Source: Lachnospiraceae bacterium EP-SM-12S-S03
GTDB lineage: Bacteria > Bacillota > Clostridia > Lachnospirales > Lachnospiraceae
Length of the DNA: 44,074 nt
Assembly (NCBI GenBank): GCA_020540725.1
Contig: JAJBSL010000019.1
Coordinates: 1-44,074, forward strand
Direction: 5' to 3'
Below the pieces are notes generated by a model. That model did no database searches, was not told where the DNA came from, and worked only from the letters and a program-made list of their open reading frames with translations. Within the stretch, counting starts at the first letter, position 1. Every line of letters begins with the position of its first letter. Below are positions 35,623-43,080 of this stretch, in pieces. The position numbers were made by a program, and so were the translations under genes.

Positions 35623-36906
35623 TTACTTGTTCATCTTGTCAAGAATTGCATCTTCCTCTGGTTTGATGCTCTTACAAGCTTCTTCTAATGTAATTTCTCC
35701 CATCCAAGCTTTCTCTAAGTATGTTTTTTCAACCTGTCCGAGCTCAGATGATACTTTACAGTGTGGTAATAATGTAGAATTCTCTACGTTGTCAAGGAAT
35801 ACCTGAAGGTTTAAGTCAGGGTGAGTAGTTGGGTAAATTTCCTGGCAATCATTTCTTGCAGAAATTACAACACCAGCTTCAGCCTGAATTTTCTGTGCTT
35901 CTTCACTTCCTAACCATAATGCGAAATCTGTTGCTTCTTCTGGGTTCTTTGTATTTGCTGATACAGAGAACGCTAAACCATTGATGATATCTGTGTTTTT
36001 ACCGTTAAATGTAGGTCTTGAAACAATACCATATTTTCCTTCAAGAGTTTTGTTGTATGAAGGGATCATGTAGTTACCTGAGAGATACATTGCTACCTGA
36101 CCACCCTGGAACATAGAGTCTGGGTCTGTGTTTGTCATCTGCTCAAGTGTTGGTGAAAGTCCCTCTGTTACAAAATCTAACCATGGCTGGATACCGCCGA
36201 TTGTAGCTGGATCATCCCAACCTGTTTCTGTGTTATCTTCATTTAAAATATAGCCGCCGTTTGCTACAATTGTTGCATCATATGTTGTCTGGCTTGAGTT
36301 ACGGTTAACCGGGCAAGCATATACACCTGGAAGATTTGCTGCTTTAATCTTCTCTGCTGTTGCTTTGAACTCTTCAAATGTCCATCCATCCTTCGGATAC
36401 TCTACACCAGCTTTATCAAAGATTTCTTTGTTGTAGAATACAGCATTTGTATCAAAGTCTTTTGGAATACCATATAATTTACCATCTACAGTATATCCAT
36501 CAACAAGTGGTGCCGGGAAATTATCATTGATTTTTAAATCTGATTTCTTTTCAGCATCTGTAAGATCCATTAAGATACCTGCTTCTGCATACTCTTCTAC
36601 ATGCATAACATTCATTGTAATAATGTCGGCTGCTGAACCACTTGTAGCACTTGCTTCAAGCTTTGTCCAGTACTCTGTCCATGTTGTAAGCTGTGTCTTA
36701 ACAGTTACATTTGGATGCTCTTTTGTATAGGCCTCTGCCATTTTTTTCATTACAGGCTCCTGATCAGAATCCCATACAGCCATCGTAAGTTCAACCTTAC
36801 CATCCTTGCTTTTTCCTCCATCTTTGCTGCCACATCCGACAAGCATTGTAGCTCCCATAGCCACGCAAAGGCCAAGGGCTGCTAATCTTTTCAAATTCTT
36901 CTTCAT
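35623..36906 (-). CDS. Extracellular sugar-binding lipoprotein of a CUT1 ABC importer
   Basis: This 427-aa family 1 solute-binding protein has a signal with lipobox LVGC (Cys25), Gly/Lys linker, then the fold LTMAVWDSDQEPVMKKMAEAYTKEHPNVTVKTQ and the GIPKDFDTNAVFYNKEIFDKAG block typical of oligosaccharide binders. It captures substrate outside the cell for the two permeases that follow. The gene is preceded by GGAGAG and by a 104-nt gap containing a small hairpin (36984-37003). Confidence 0.93.
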   Translation of the reverse strand: MKKNLKRLAALGLCVAMGATMLVGCGSKDGGKSKDGKVELTMAVWDSDQEPVMKKMAEAYTKEHPNVTVKTQLTTWTEYWTKLEASATSGSAADIITMNVMHVEEYAEAGILMDLTDAEKKSDLKINDNFPAPLVDGYTVDGKLYGIPKDFDTNAVFYNKEIFDKAGVEYPKDGWTFEEFKATAEKIKAANLPGVYACPVNRNSSQTTYDATIVANGGYILNEDNTETGWDDPATIGGIQPWLDFVTEGLSPTLEQMTNTDPDSMFQGGQVAMYLSGNYMIPSYNKTLEGKYGIVSRPTFNGKNTDIINGLAFSVSANTKNPEEATDFALWLGSEEAQKIQAEAGVVISARNDCQEIYPTTHPDLNLQVFLDNVENSTLLPHCKVSSELGQVEKTYLEKAWMGEITLEEACKSIKPEEDAILDKMNK

Positions 36907-36983
36907 AACACATCTCTCCTTTTCTTTTATTATTGGTTAGAATTTGAATTTATTCACTCTCATAATGAGCAAATTTATATATG

Positions 36984-37003
36984 AAGTCCTCACTCGAAGA
37001 CTT
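36984..37003 (-). promoter_or_regulatory. Small hairpin in the leader of the importer genes
   Basis: An 8-bp stem (AAGTCTTC with GAGGACTT) has a GAGT tetraloop, 8 nt after the oxidoreductase stop and before an AT-rich stretch without a T-run. It may be an mRNA processing or stabilising element that raises binding-protein expression, or a weak attenuator. Confidence 0.35.
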
Positions 37004-37010
37004 ACATACG

Positions 37011-38318
37011 TTATTCATTACGGTAGTTCTCAAGTTGTACCACCTGTCCACCAAGAACTCTGGATTCCTCTGCTGCAAGTGCACAGTAATGACTCTCCAT
37101 AGAAACTTCCAAAGATGTCACATAAGGGCTTACCTCTTTCTCACCGCTTAACACATCCAGGAATTCTTCCACCATCTTGATATCTCCGCCGCCATGTCCT
37201 GAGAAATCATCAGATAATGAAGAAACATCAATCCTTGTCTCTTCTACTACCGGACCAAATTTTCTTAAAACAATCTCATTCGCTTCCATACTTTCTCCAT
37301 CCATGTTCACGATCAGTTCTCCCATTGTTCCATGGAATTTTGCATATCTTGCAATAGAAGCAGAGAATCCACACATTGTGAAACTCATTGTTGTTCCATC
37401 TGTCATGTTCAAATTAACAACCTGATGATCTACTACATTGTTGTCACAATGGTAAACACATCTTCCATAAGGTCCTTCCTGCAGCGCTTCTCTAATATTT
37501 TCTTCTGTCGGCTCTTCATTCACAAGTACATTAGCCGGCCAATTCTTGTTCCCGCCCTTTACACCGGTCACTTCACTATTCAGATAAATGTCTTCCGCAT
37601 TAAACGGGCAACCCTTGATTTTACAATCGAGACATCTCATAGCACAGCCTTCCGGAGCTTTTTCCTCTTTAAACAGATAAGTATCTCCATAAGAAGAAAT
37701 TGAGTCGCATGTCTTTCCTGCAAGCCATAAATATAAATCCATATCATGGCAACATTTCTGAAGAATCATAGGACTCGTCTCATTGGAATTGCACCAATTT
37801 CCACGGACAAAACTATGTGCCATATGCCACCATCCCACATTTTCGGAAGCCATAATGGAAACAATATCTCCAATCTCTCCTGCATCCAGAAGTTCTTTTA
37901 CTTTCTGGTAAATCGGTGTATAACGAAGTACATGGCATACAACCACTCTTCGATCACATTCCTTTGCAACCTTTACAAGCTCTCTGCATTCAGCCAAAAG
38001 CGGGGAGATCGGTTTCTCAAGAAGTAAATGATATCCCTTTCTCAAAGCCGGGATCGCATGTCCCACATGTTGTCTGTCCTGTGTTGCAATGAACATTACG
38101 TCTGCAAGTTTGTCCTGTTCAAGCATCTCCTCTGCACTTTTAAAGCAGCCTTCCTTCGGAACATCAAATTCTTTTGCCGCAATTTCTACTTTCTCCGGAT
38201 CAATATCCGCAACCGCTACGATCTTCATCTTTCCCGGAAATTTTTTCTGTGCCTGCGCATATACATCTTTTCCTCTGCTTCCAAGACCTGCAATTGCAAC
38301 TGTTAAACATTTTCCCAT
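37011..38318 (-). CDS. Gfo/Idh/MocA-family NAD(P)-dependent oxidoreductase with Cys cluster
   Basis: This 435-aa protein starts at the ATG at 38318 (GAGGTG 5 nt upstream; a GTG 6 nt earlier is possible). It has the Rossmann motif AIAGLGSRG (8-16) and the EKPIS motif (101-105) with the family Lys. It also has the CCHDMDLYLWL helix (His191). An inserted four-Cys group at 225, 229, 232 and 237 and a further pair at 287/291 look like a zinc or structural metal site. Such enzymes oxidise or reduce sugar hydroxyls, and some catalyse redox-assisted glycoside cleavage. It lies 15 nt after GH129 and probably acts on the same sugar. It lacks a GH109-like signature that I could see. Confidence 0.88.
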   Translation of the reverse strand: MGKCLTVAIAGLGSRGKDVYAQAQKKFPGKMKIVAVADIDPEKVEIAAKEFDVPKEGCFKSAEEMLEQDKLADVMFIATQDRQHVGHAIPALRKGYHLLLEKPISPLLAECRELVKVAKECDRRVVVCHVLRYTPIYQKVKELLDAGEIGDIVSIMASENVGWWHMAHSFVRGNWCNSNETSPMILQKCCHDMDLYLWLAGKTCDSISSYGDTYLFKEEKAPEGCAMRCLDCKIKGCPFNAEDIYLNSEVTGVKGGNKNWPANVLVNEEPTEENIREALQEGPYGRCVYHCDNNVVDHQVVNLNMTDGTTMSFTMCGFSASIARYAKFHGTMGELIVNMDGESMEANEIVLRKFGPVVEETRIDVSSLSDDFSGHGGGDIKMVEEFLDVLSGEKEVSPYVTSLEVSMESHYCALAAEESRVLGGQVVQLENYRNE

Positions 38319-38333
38319 TTTCACACCTCATTT

Positions 38334-40217
38334 TTAGTCAATTACATATGTCTGATTTTCAAAATCGACCGTAACTGTTGTTCCATCTGCGAATACACTT
38401 CTCTGAATGTTGTAGTTTCCATCTACAAGTTCGTGGCGTACCAGTTCGCATTTTGCCACTTTTTCATGAAGATCAGAAACGATTTTGCATCTGTCTCTCT
38501 GTTCTTCCAGTGTAAATTTCACACCGCCGTCAAAGGATCCATCTGTATTTGGGTAAGCACCGTCACGAATAATGTATGGCGCTCCACCATTGAGCAGTGC
38601 ATATAACATGTAGTCTTCTTCTTCACTTACCTTATCCATCATCCAAGGTTCGATCAGACAGTCATGATATACAAGGTTATATAATGGTACCGGAATACCT
38701 TTTTTCGGTGTCCCCGGCTTCTCCATCATAAATTCATATGGTGCGTAATGGCACATTACCATGCTCGGTACACACCAATCACTTACTTCCTCAGAACTTG
38801 GAAGAATTCCTTTGGAAAGTAAATATCTAAAGCAAAGTGCCCTGTAATCGTAGCATTCTTTTCTTGTCATTCTGTGATAAGGATTTGCACATTCATCTCC
38901 CTCATTACATGTAAATACATCAAGGTATGCCCCATCAAGTTCAATCCCTTTTTCTTCTAAGTAATTGAAATTACGTTTCACGTAATATGGCGCCTGTGTT
39001 CCACAAAGGTATGTCTGCGGTCCTCCTGCCCATCGGTCATGTCCCGGAATGGTTCCGTCTGCAAGCTGACATGCATAATGCTCATCATAAGTCTTGGCTG
39101 CAAGGTAGTAATCTCTGTACTGATCATGAATACCGAACATATAACCAAGTTCATGCATTGTATCAACAAGAGATTTCATTGCTTTTTCTCCACCTGCTTC
39201 TTCGCAGATCGGATAGTAGTCCGGATGCTGATTGTCATATCCAGGCTGCGCCCATCCATCCAAATGCATATATAACTTCTTCACTCCAAGATCGTGAAGT
39301 TCTCTTATCTCTTTTTCTCTCTGTGCAAATGTTACAAGATTGTCGTTCTTATGCGGATTTTCCGGATCATAAAAGCTGGAATTCTTCTGCACACTTGTCT
39401 TAATTCCCTTATGTACGAATGCGCATCCGATCAGATCATCAATGGTCGGATTCTGTACTGCTTTCTCTGCGAGAGTCCGAAGTCTTCCTTCTTCTTTCAC
39501 ATAAGCTCTGTACACTTTACACATATCATTGTAATCACAATCATTGAGGAATGTGTAGCGTACCACTCTGCGGTAATCCATCTTTCCAAGACTCGGTTCA
39601 AAACGCATTCCCACATGGGTGTATGGTCCGTTCTCCGGGTGATCTACATTCCATCCTGCGTTCCAAGGTGTCATACAGATTGCGATATAACCTGCTCTGT
39701 CTCGAACCTGTGCATACCATGGCATGTATCCGCCCGCCGTCTCAAAAAATCCATCAAATACAACTTTGTTTACTTCTGTCTCCCATGTGTTTGGGAGAAG
39801 AATTCCCTGCTGCCAGTTGAGAAGTGTGTACCAGGAATCTTTTGCTTCTTCAAATTCCATCTCTCCCGGCCAGTATACTGCCTTAATGTTCAGCCCTTCT
39901 TCCTGAAGTGGAATCCACTCGCAGAAGATATTACCGCTTGCATATTCAATCCATACAATTGTATCGAATGCATATGGAACTTTCTGTCCATTTACCTCAA
40001 ATCCTTCGTAATGGCTCTGAATTCCTTTTCCGATACCGGATACAAACTCTTTGTGGCTCACTACAACTGCATCTTCAAAGTATATTGTACCTTCCTCACA
40101 CTCCAGACGCGGTTTCGCATCCTTTCTGAATCTCCAGGTTTGTTCACCTGCCTGAACAGAAAAAGAAAGAGTCTTTTCATCCAGCATAAGCTGTGTATCA
40201 TTCACATCAATTGTCAT
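38334..40217 (-). CDS. GH129 family glycosidase, probable cytoplasmic alpha-N-acetylgalactosaminidase
   Basis: This protein is 627 aa, close to Bifidobacterium bifidum NagBb (about 634). A beta-sandwich N-terminal half (1-245) precedes a barrel with KKLYMHLDGWAQPGYDNQHP (313-332), MFGIHDQYRDYY (360-371), ELDGAYLDVFTCNEG (426-440) and LPSSEEVSDW (472-481). Asp433 and Glu476 are 43 residues apart, the same spacing as the NagBb nucleophile Asp435 and acid/base Glu478 (numbers from memory). GH129 enzymes split alpha-GalNAc from Ser/Thr (Tn antigen). There is no signal peptide, so it acts on imported substrate. RBS AGAGGTAAGGA fits the ATG. It heads the operon GH129-oxidoreductase-importer. Confidence 0.85.
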   Translation of the reverse strand: MTIDVNDTQLMLDEKTLSFSVQAGEQTWRFRKDAKPRLECEEGTIYFEDAVVVSHKEFVSGIGKGIQSHYEGFEVNGQKVPYAFDTIVWIEYASGNIFCEWIPLQEEGLNIKAVYWPGEMEFEEAKDSWYTLLNWQQGILLPNTWETEVNKVVFDGFFETAGGYMPWYAQVRDRAGYIAICMTPWNAGWNVDHPENGPYTHVGMRFEPSLGKMDYRRVVRYTFLNDCDYNDMCKVYRAYVKEEGRLRTLAEKAVQNPTIDDLIGCAFVHKGIKTSVQKNSSFYDPENPHKNDNLVTFAQREKEIRELHDLGVKKLYMHLDGWAQPGYDNQHPDYYPICEEAGGEKAMKSLVDTMHELGYMFGIHDQYRDYYLAAKTYDEHYACQLADGTIPGHDRWAGGPQTYLCGTQAPYYVKRNFNYLEEKGIELDGAYLDVFTCNEGDECANPYHRMTRKECYDYRALCFRYLLSKGILPSSEEVSDWCVPSMVMCHYAPYEFMMEKPGTPKKGIPVPLYNLVYHDCLIEPWMMDKVSEEEDYMLYALLNGGAPYIIRDGAYPNTDGSFDGGVKFTLEEQRDRCKIVSDLHEKVAKCELVRHELVDGNYNIQRSVFADGTTVTVDFENQTYVID

Positions 40218-40280
40218 TATTCCTTACCTCTTTCTAACACCTTTAGTGATAATGTTCATTTTCCTCTTTTTCTTGTCTGT

Positions 40281-40301
40281 ATTATATTATATTTTGCACA
40301 A
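40281..40301 (-). promoter_or_regulatory. TTGTGCAAA-ATATAAT element upstream of the GH129 operon
   Basis: On the minus strand TTGTGCAAAA is followed by TATAATATAAT, in the divergent gap between GH129 and the AraC gene. It is a near-copy of the element at 25292-25313, with about three differences and a one-base indel. Its place next to an araC gene makes AraC the first candidate to bind it. Confidence 0.6.
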
Positions 40302-40328
40302 CTTTGTTTATACTTTTATCTTTCATTA

Positions 40329-40357
40329 TTGTCATATTATCTTTTTTCTGCTATAAT
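40329..40357 (+). promoter_or_regulatory. Promoter of the first araC gene
   Basis: TTGTCA (40329-40334) and TATAAT (40352-40357) are 17 nt apart, followed by AGGAGG at 40366 and ATG at 40379. The leader would be only about 15 nt long. Confidence 0.75.
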
Positions 40358-40378
40358 CCCAGTATAGGAGGCAAAAAT

Positions 40379-41341
40379 ATGGCATATGTAAAGACTTATT
40401 TAAAGCGGGAAATTGTAATTGATTCCATTGTAACCATCCACTATTTTGAATACACTTCCGACTTCATTTTCCACGGAGAATCCCATGATTTTTGGGAATT
40501 TCTATACGTGGATCGGGGGAGCGTATCTGTAACTGCCGGAGATAATCAAGTACTATTAAATTCCGGTGATATTATTTTTCACAAACCGAATGAGTTCCAC
40601 GCATTCAAGTCTGCCGGAAAATCATCTTTGAATCTGGTTGCGTGTTCTTTTGTAAGTTTTTCACCTGCAATCCAGTTTTTTGCAAACAAATCCTTTACAC
40701 TGGATGAAAAAGAACGGAATCTGATTTCACTGATCATCAACGAAGCGAGACAGACGTTCCGCACACCCATGCATATTCCTTTTGTGGAACAGGTTCTGCT
40801 GAAATCCGAAACACCTTTTGCCTCACAGCAACTGATCCTTCTCTATATGGAGTTATTTTTGATTACCTGCAGACGCATTCATTCTGCCTCCTCGACTCAC
40901 AAGAGTATTCCGAAGCAGCAGCTTACTGCCGGAAGCCACAATGCAAGAGAAACTCTGTTTAACCAGATTGTGTCCTATATGGAAACTCACATCTGTGATC
41001 AGCTTACAGTGCAAAGTATCTGTGACGCTTTTTCCATCAGCCGTTCTACTCTTCATACTGTATTTTATGACCGAAAAGGCTGCGGACCGATGGAATATTT
41101 TAACGAAATGAAAATAGACAAAGCCAAAGAACTGATTCGAAACGGAATTATGAACTTTACTGAAATCGCTTACTTTTTATCTTTCAGCTCCCTTCCGTAC
41201 TTTTCCAAACGTTTTAAGAAGGCAACCGGAATGTCTCCGCTTGAATATGCCTCTTCTGTAAAAGGTATGGCAGATGCCTTACGTAAATCTGCACCTGCAC
41301 AGGAAACATCTTCCGGAAAATACAGGCTTCCAAATACATAG
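40379..41341 (+). CDS. AraC-family transcriptional regulator (1)
   Basis: This 320-aa protein starts at the ATG at 40379 with AGGAGG 7 nt upstream; a longer frame from 40304 is unsupported. An N-terminal cupin-like sugar-sensing domain (IHYFEYTSDFIFHGESHDFWEFLYVDRG, then HKPNEFHAF) leads to a C-terminal double helix-turn-helix (SICDAFSISRSTLHTVFYDRKG and NFTEIAYFLSFSSLPYFSKRFKKATGMSPLEY). It is divergent from the GH129 operon and is the likely sugar-responsive activator of that operon and perhaps of the hexosamine operon. It is a paralogue of the regulator at 43081. Confidence 0.92.
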   Translation: MAYVKTYLKREIVIDSIVTIHYFEYTSDFIFHGESHDFWEFLYVDRGSVSVTAGDNQVLLNSGDIIFHKPNEFHAFKSAGKSSLNLVACSFVSFSPAIQFFANKSFTLDEKERNLISLIINEARQTFRTPMHIPFVEQVLLKSETPFASQQLILLYMELFLITCRRIHSASSTHKSIPKQQLTAGSHNARETLFNQIVSYMETHICDQLTVQSICDAFSISRSTLHTVFYDRKGCGPMEYFNEMKIDKAKELIRNGIMNFTEIAYFLSFSSLPYFSKRFKKATGMSPLEYASSVKGMADALRKSAPAQETSSGKYRLPNT

Positions 41342-41350
41342 CTATCGCAA

Positions 41351-41395
41351 AAAAGGTGTTACTCAGATCATTCAACTGATTGAGTAACACCTTTT
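41351..41395. terminator. Bidirectional terminator between araC (1) and the aminopeptidase gene
   Basis: AAAAGGTGTTACTCA and TGAGTAACACCTTTT arms pair perfectly around a 15-nt loop, with T-rich tails in both directions. The flanking genes converge. Confidence 0.88.
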
Positions 41396-41428
41396 ATATT
41401 ACGCTAAAAATAAATTTTCAAACCTATT

Positions 41429-42811
41429 CTAGAATTCTGCTTTTAAGAAAGCTTCATATCCGCGAACTGTCTCGTAAATATCCGCTTTGCTTGTGATCTC
41501 CCAAGGTGCATGCATGCAAAGTACCGGAACACCACTATCAATAACATCCATTCCATACATTGCCATTAAGTAAGCAATTGTTCCGCCACCGCCAGCGTCT
41601 ACTCTTCCAAGTTCCGCTGTCTGGAAAGATACATTGCTGTCATCCATAATCTTGCGAAGTTCTGCAATATATTCTGGGTTTGCATCGTTAGAACCGTTCT
41701 TTCCACGGCTTCCTGTATATTTGTTGAATACGATACCTTTTGCAAAGAATGCAGAATTACGTTTCTCAAATACTTCCGGGAACATCGGGTCAAATGCTGC
41801 ACTTACGTCAGAAGAAAGCATCTTAGAGTTTGCTAACACACGACGTACTTTTAAGTCACTGTATTCCTCTGTACAAGCAAGAAGTTCTGCCACAATATTC
41901 TCAAATAAGTTGGAATTCATTCCACTTGCACCTGTACTTCCGATTTCTTCTTTATCAACTAACAGACAGCAGCTTGTACGTTTTACGTCTTTTACATTCA
42001 GAAGTGCAAATAAAGATGTAAATGCACATACTCTGTCATCCTGTCCGTATGCCATGATCATGCTGGAATCAAGTCCGCATTCTCTTGCTTTTCCTGCAGG
42101 TACGATTTCAAGTTCTGCAGAAAGGAAATCATCTTCCTCGATATCATAAGTCTTTTTCAGAAGGTTTAAAACATTTGCTTTGATTGCATCTTTTTCTTCT
42201 CCGGCTACCGGTTTGTTGCCGATCAGAAGATCCAACTTCTCTCCCTCTACTACTTTCGCAGCATTTTTCTCCATCTGCTCACCTGCAAGATGAATCAGAA
42301 GATCAGTGATTGCAAATACCGGATCATTTTCATTCTCACCGATTGATACATTTACCTTTGTTCCATCTTTTTTCACTACAACACCGTGGAGTGCAAGCGG
42401 AAGTGCAACCCACTGATATTTCTTAATTCCACCGTAGTAATGAGTATCAAAATATGCGAAACCTTCCTGTTCGTATAACGGATTCTGCTTCAGGTCGATA
42501 CGTGGGGAGTCAATGTGCGCTCCTAAGATATTCATACCATTTTCAAGCGGTTCTGTTCCAAGGTTGAAAAGTGCGATTGCTCTTTCATTGTAATCCATAT
42601 AAACCTTGTCCCCTGCTGAAAGTTTCACATTATCGCGAATCAGATCTTTTAAATTTCTGTATCCTTCAGCTTCTGCCATCTCAATGGTCTTTCTTACACA
42701 TTCTCTTTCAGTCTTACCCGCATCCAGGCATGCACAGTATCTTTTGTTCACTTCTTCAAGTTCAACGAGCTGTGCTTCGTTGTAAGTTTCCCATAAATTT
42801 TTACGTTCCAT
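41429..42811 (-). CDS. M18-family metallo-aminopeptidase
   Basis: This 460-aa protein starts at the ATG at 42811 with AGGAGG 8 nt upstream; a TTG 6 nt earlier is less likely. M18 zinc motifs are present: GAHIDSPRIDL (His99, Asp101), VDKEEIGSTGASG with the catalytic Glu pair, SSDVSAAFDP and the late His in LCMHAPWEITSKADIYE. The enzyme is cytoplasmic and removes N-terminal, often acidic or hydrophobic, residues from peptides. In this neighbourhood it could finish peptides left after removal of GalNAc from glycopeptides; that link is inference, because its own promoter context is separate. Confidence 0.93.
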   Translation of the reverse strand: MERKNLWETYNEAQLVELEEVNKRYCACLDAGKTERECVRKTIEMAEAEGYRNLKDLIRDNVKLSAGDKVYMDYNERAIALFNLGTEPLENGMNILGAHIDSPRIDLKQNPLYEQEGFAYFDTHYYGGIKKYQWVALPLALHGVVVKKDGTKVNVSIGENENDPVFAITDLLIHLAGEQMEKNAAKVVEGEKLDLLIGNKPVAGEEKDAIKANVLNLLKKTYDIEEDDFLSAELEIVPAGKARECGLDSSMIMAYGQDDRVCAFTSLFALLNVKDVKRTSCCLLVDKEEIGSTGASGMNSNLFENIVAELLACTEEYSDLKVRRVLANSKMLSSDVSAAFDPMFPEVFEKRNSAFFAKGIVFNKYTGSRGKNGSNDANPEYIAELRKIMDDSNVSFQTAELGRVDAGGGGTIAYLMAMYGMDVIDSGVPVLCMHAPWEITSKADIYETVRGYEAFLKAEF

Positions 42812-42881
42812 TTTCAAATCCTCCTAAACTAGAATTTATTATGTAATGTCTATATCAGACATTGTACATCAAAATTGCAAA

Positions 42882-42911
42882 AACGGGAAGACATTTCTTC
42901 CCGTTTTTTTG
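42882..42911. terminator. Orphan terminator
   Basis: AAAACGGGAAG and CTTCCCGTTTT arms with a short loop and T-run. No intact gene ends here. It lies 25 nt past the stop of a permease remnant on the minus strand, so it is probably the leftover terminator of a lost transporter operon. Confidence 0.8.
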
Positions 42912-42936
42912 ACAGTTCACACAAATTCCTCAAATT

Positions 42937-42999
42937 TTAACCTTTGATACCTCCAGTTACCCCACCAATGATTCTTACATAAAGAAAAATCAGTGTCAC
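42937..42999 (-). pseudogene. C-terminal remnant of a MalG-type sugar permease
   Basis: The minus strand reads VTLIFLYVRIIGGVTGGIKG then stop, the characteristic last 20 residues of MalG-family permeases (compare VAQSGIKG of the intact gene at 33834). Upstream the frame loses similarity and soon meets a stop. The remnant indicates that a second sugar importer once lay beside the araC (2) gene and was mostly deleted. Confidence 0.6.
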
Positions 43000-43080
43000 T
43001 TTACTTGCTACTTTACTTTTTCACAGGGAATGCGGTATTATATTAGTAAGTTTTAACGAAGGGAACCTCATATTAACACT

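Noticed and set aside
37011..38318. Reading the Gfo/Idh/MocA protein as a GH109 alpha-N-acetylgalactosaminidase
   Set aside because: The Rossmann fold fits, but no GH109-type sequence signature was recognised and the cysteine insertion points to another subgroup; kept as an oxidoreductase.
40304..40378. Hydrophobic N-terminal extension of AraC (1), which would suggest a membrane-anchored regulator
   Set aside because: The stretch overlaps the gene's own promoter; the ATG at 40379 has AGGAGG and matches the start of the paralogue.
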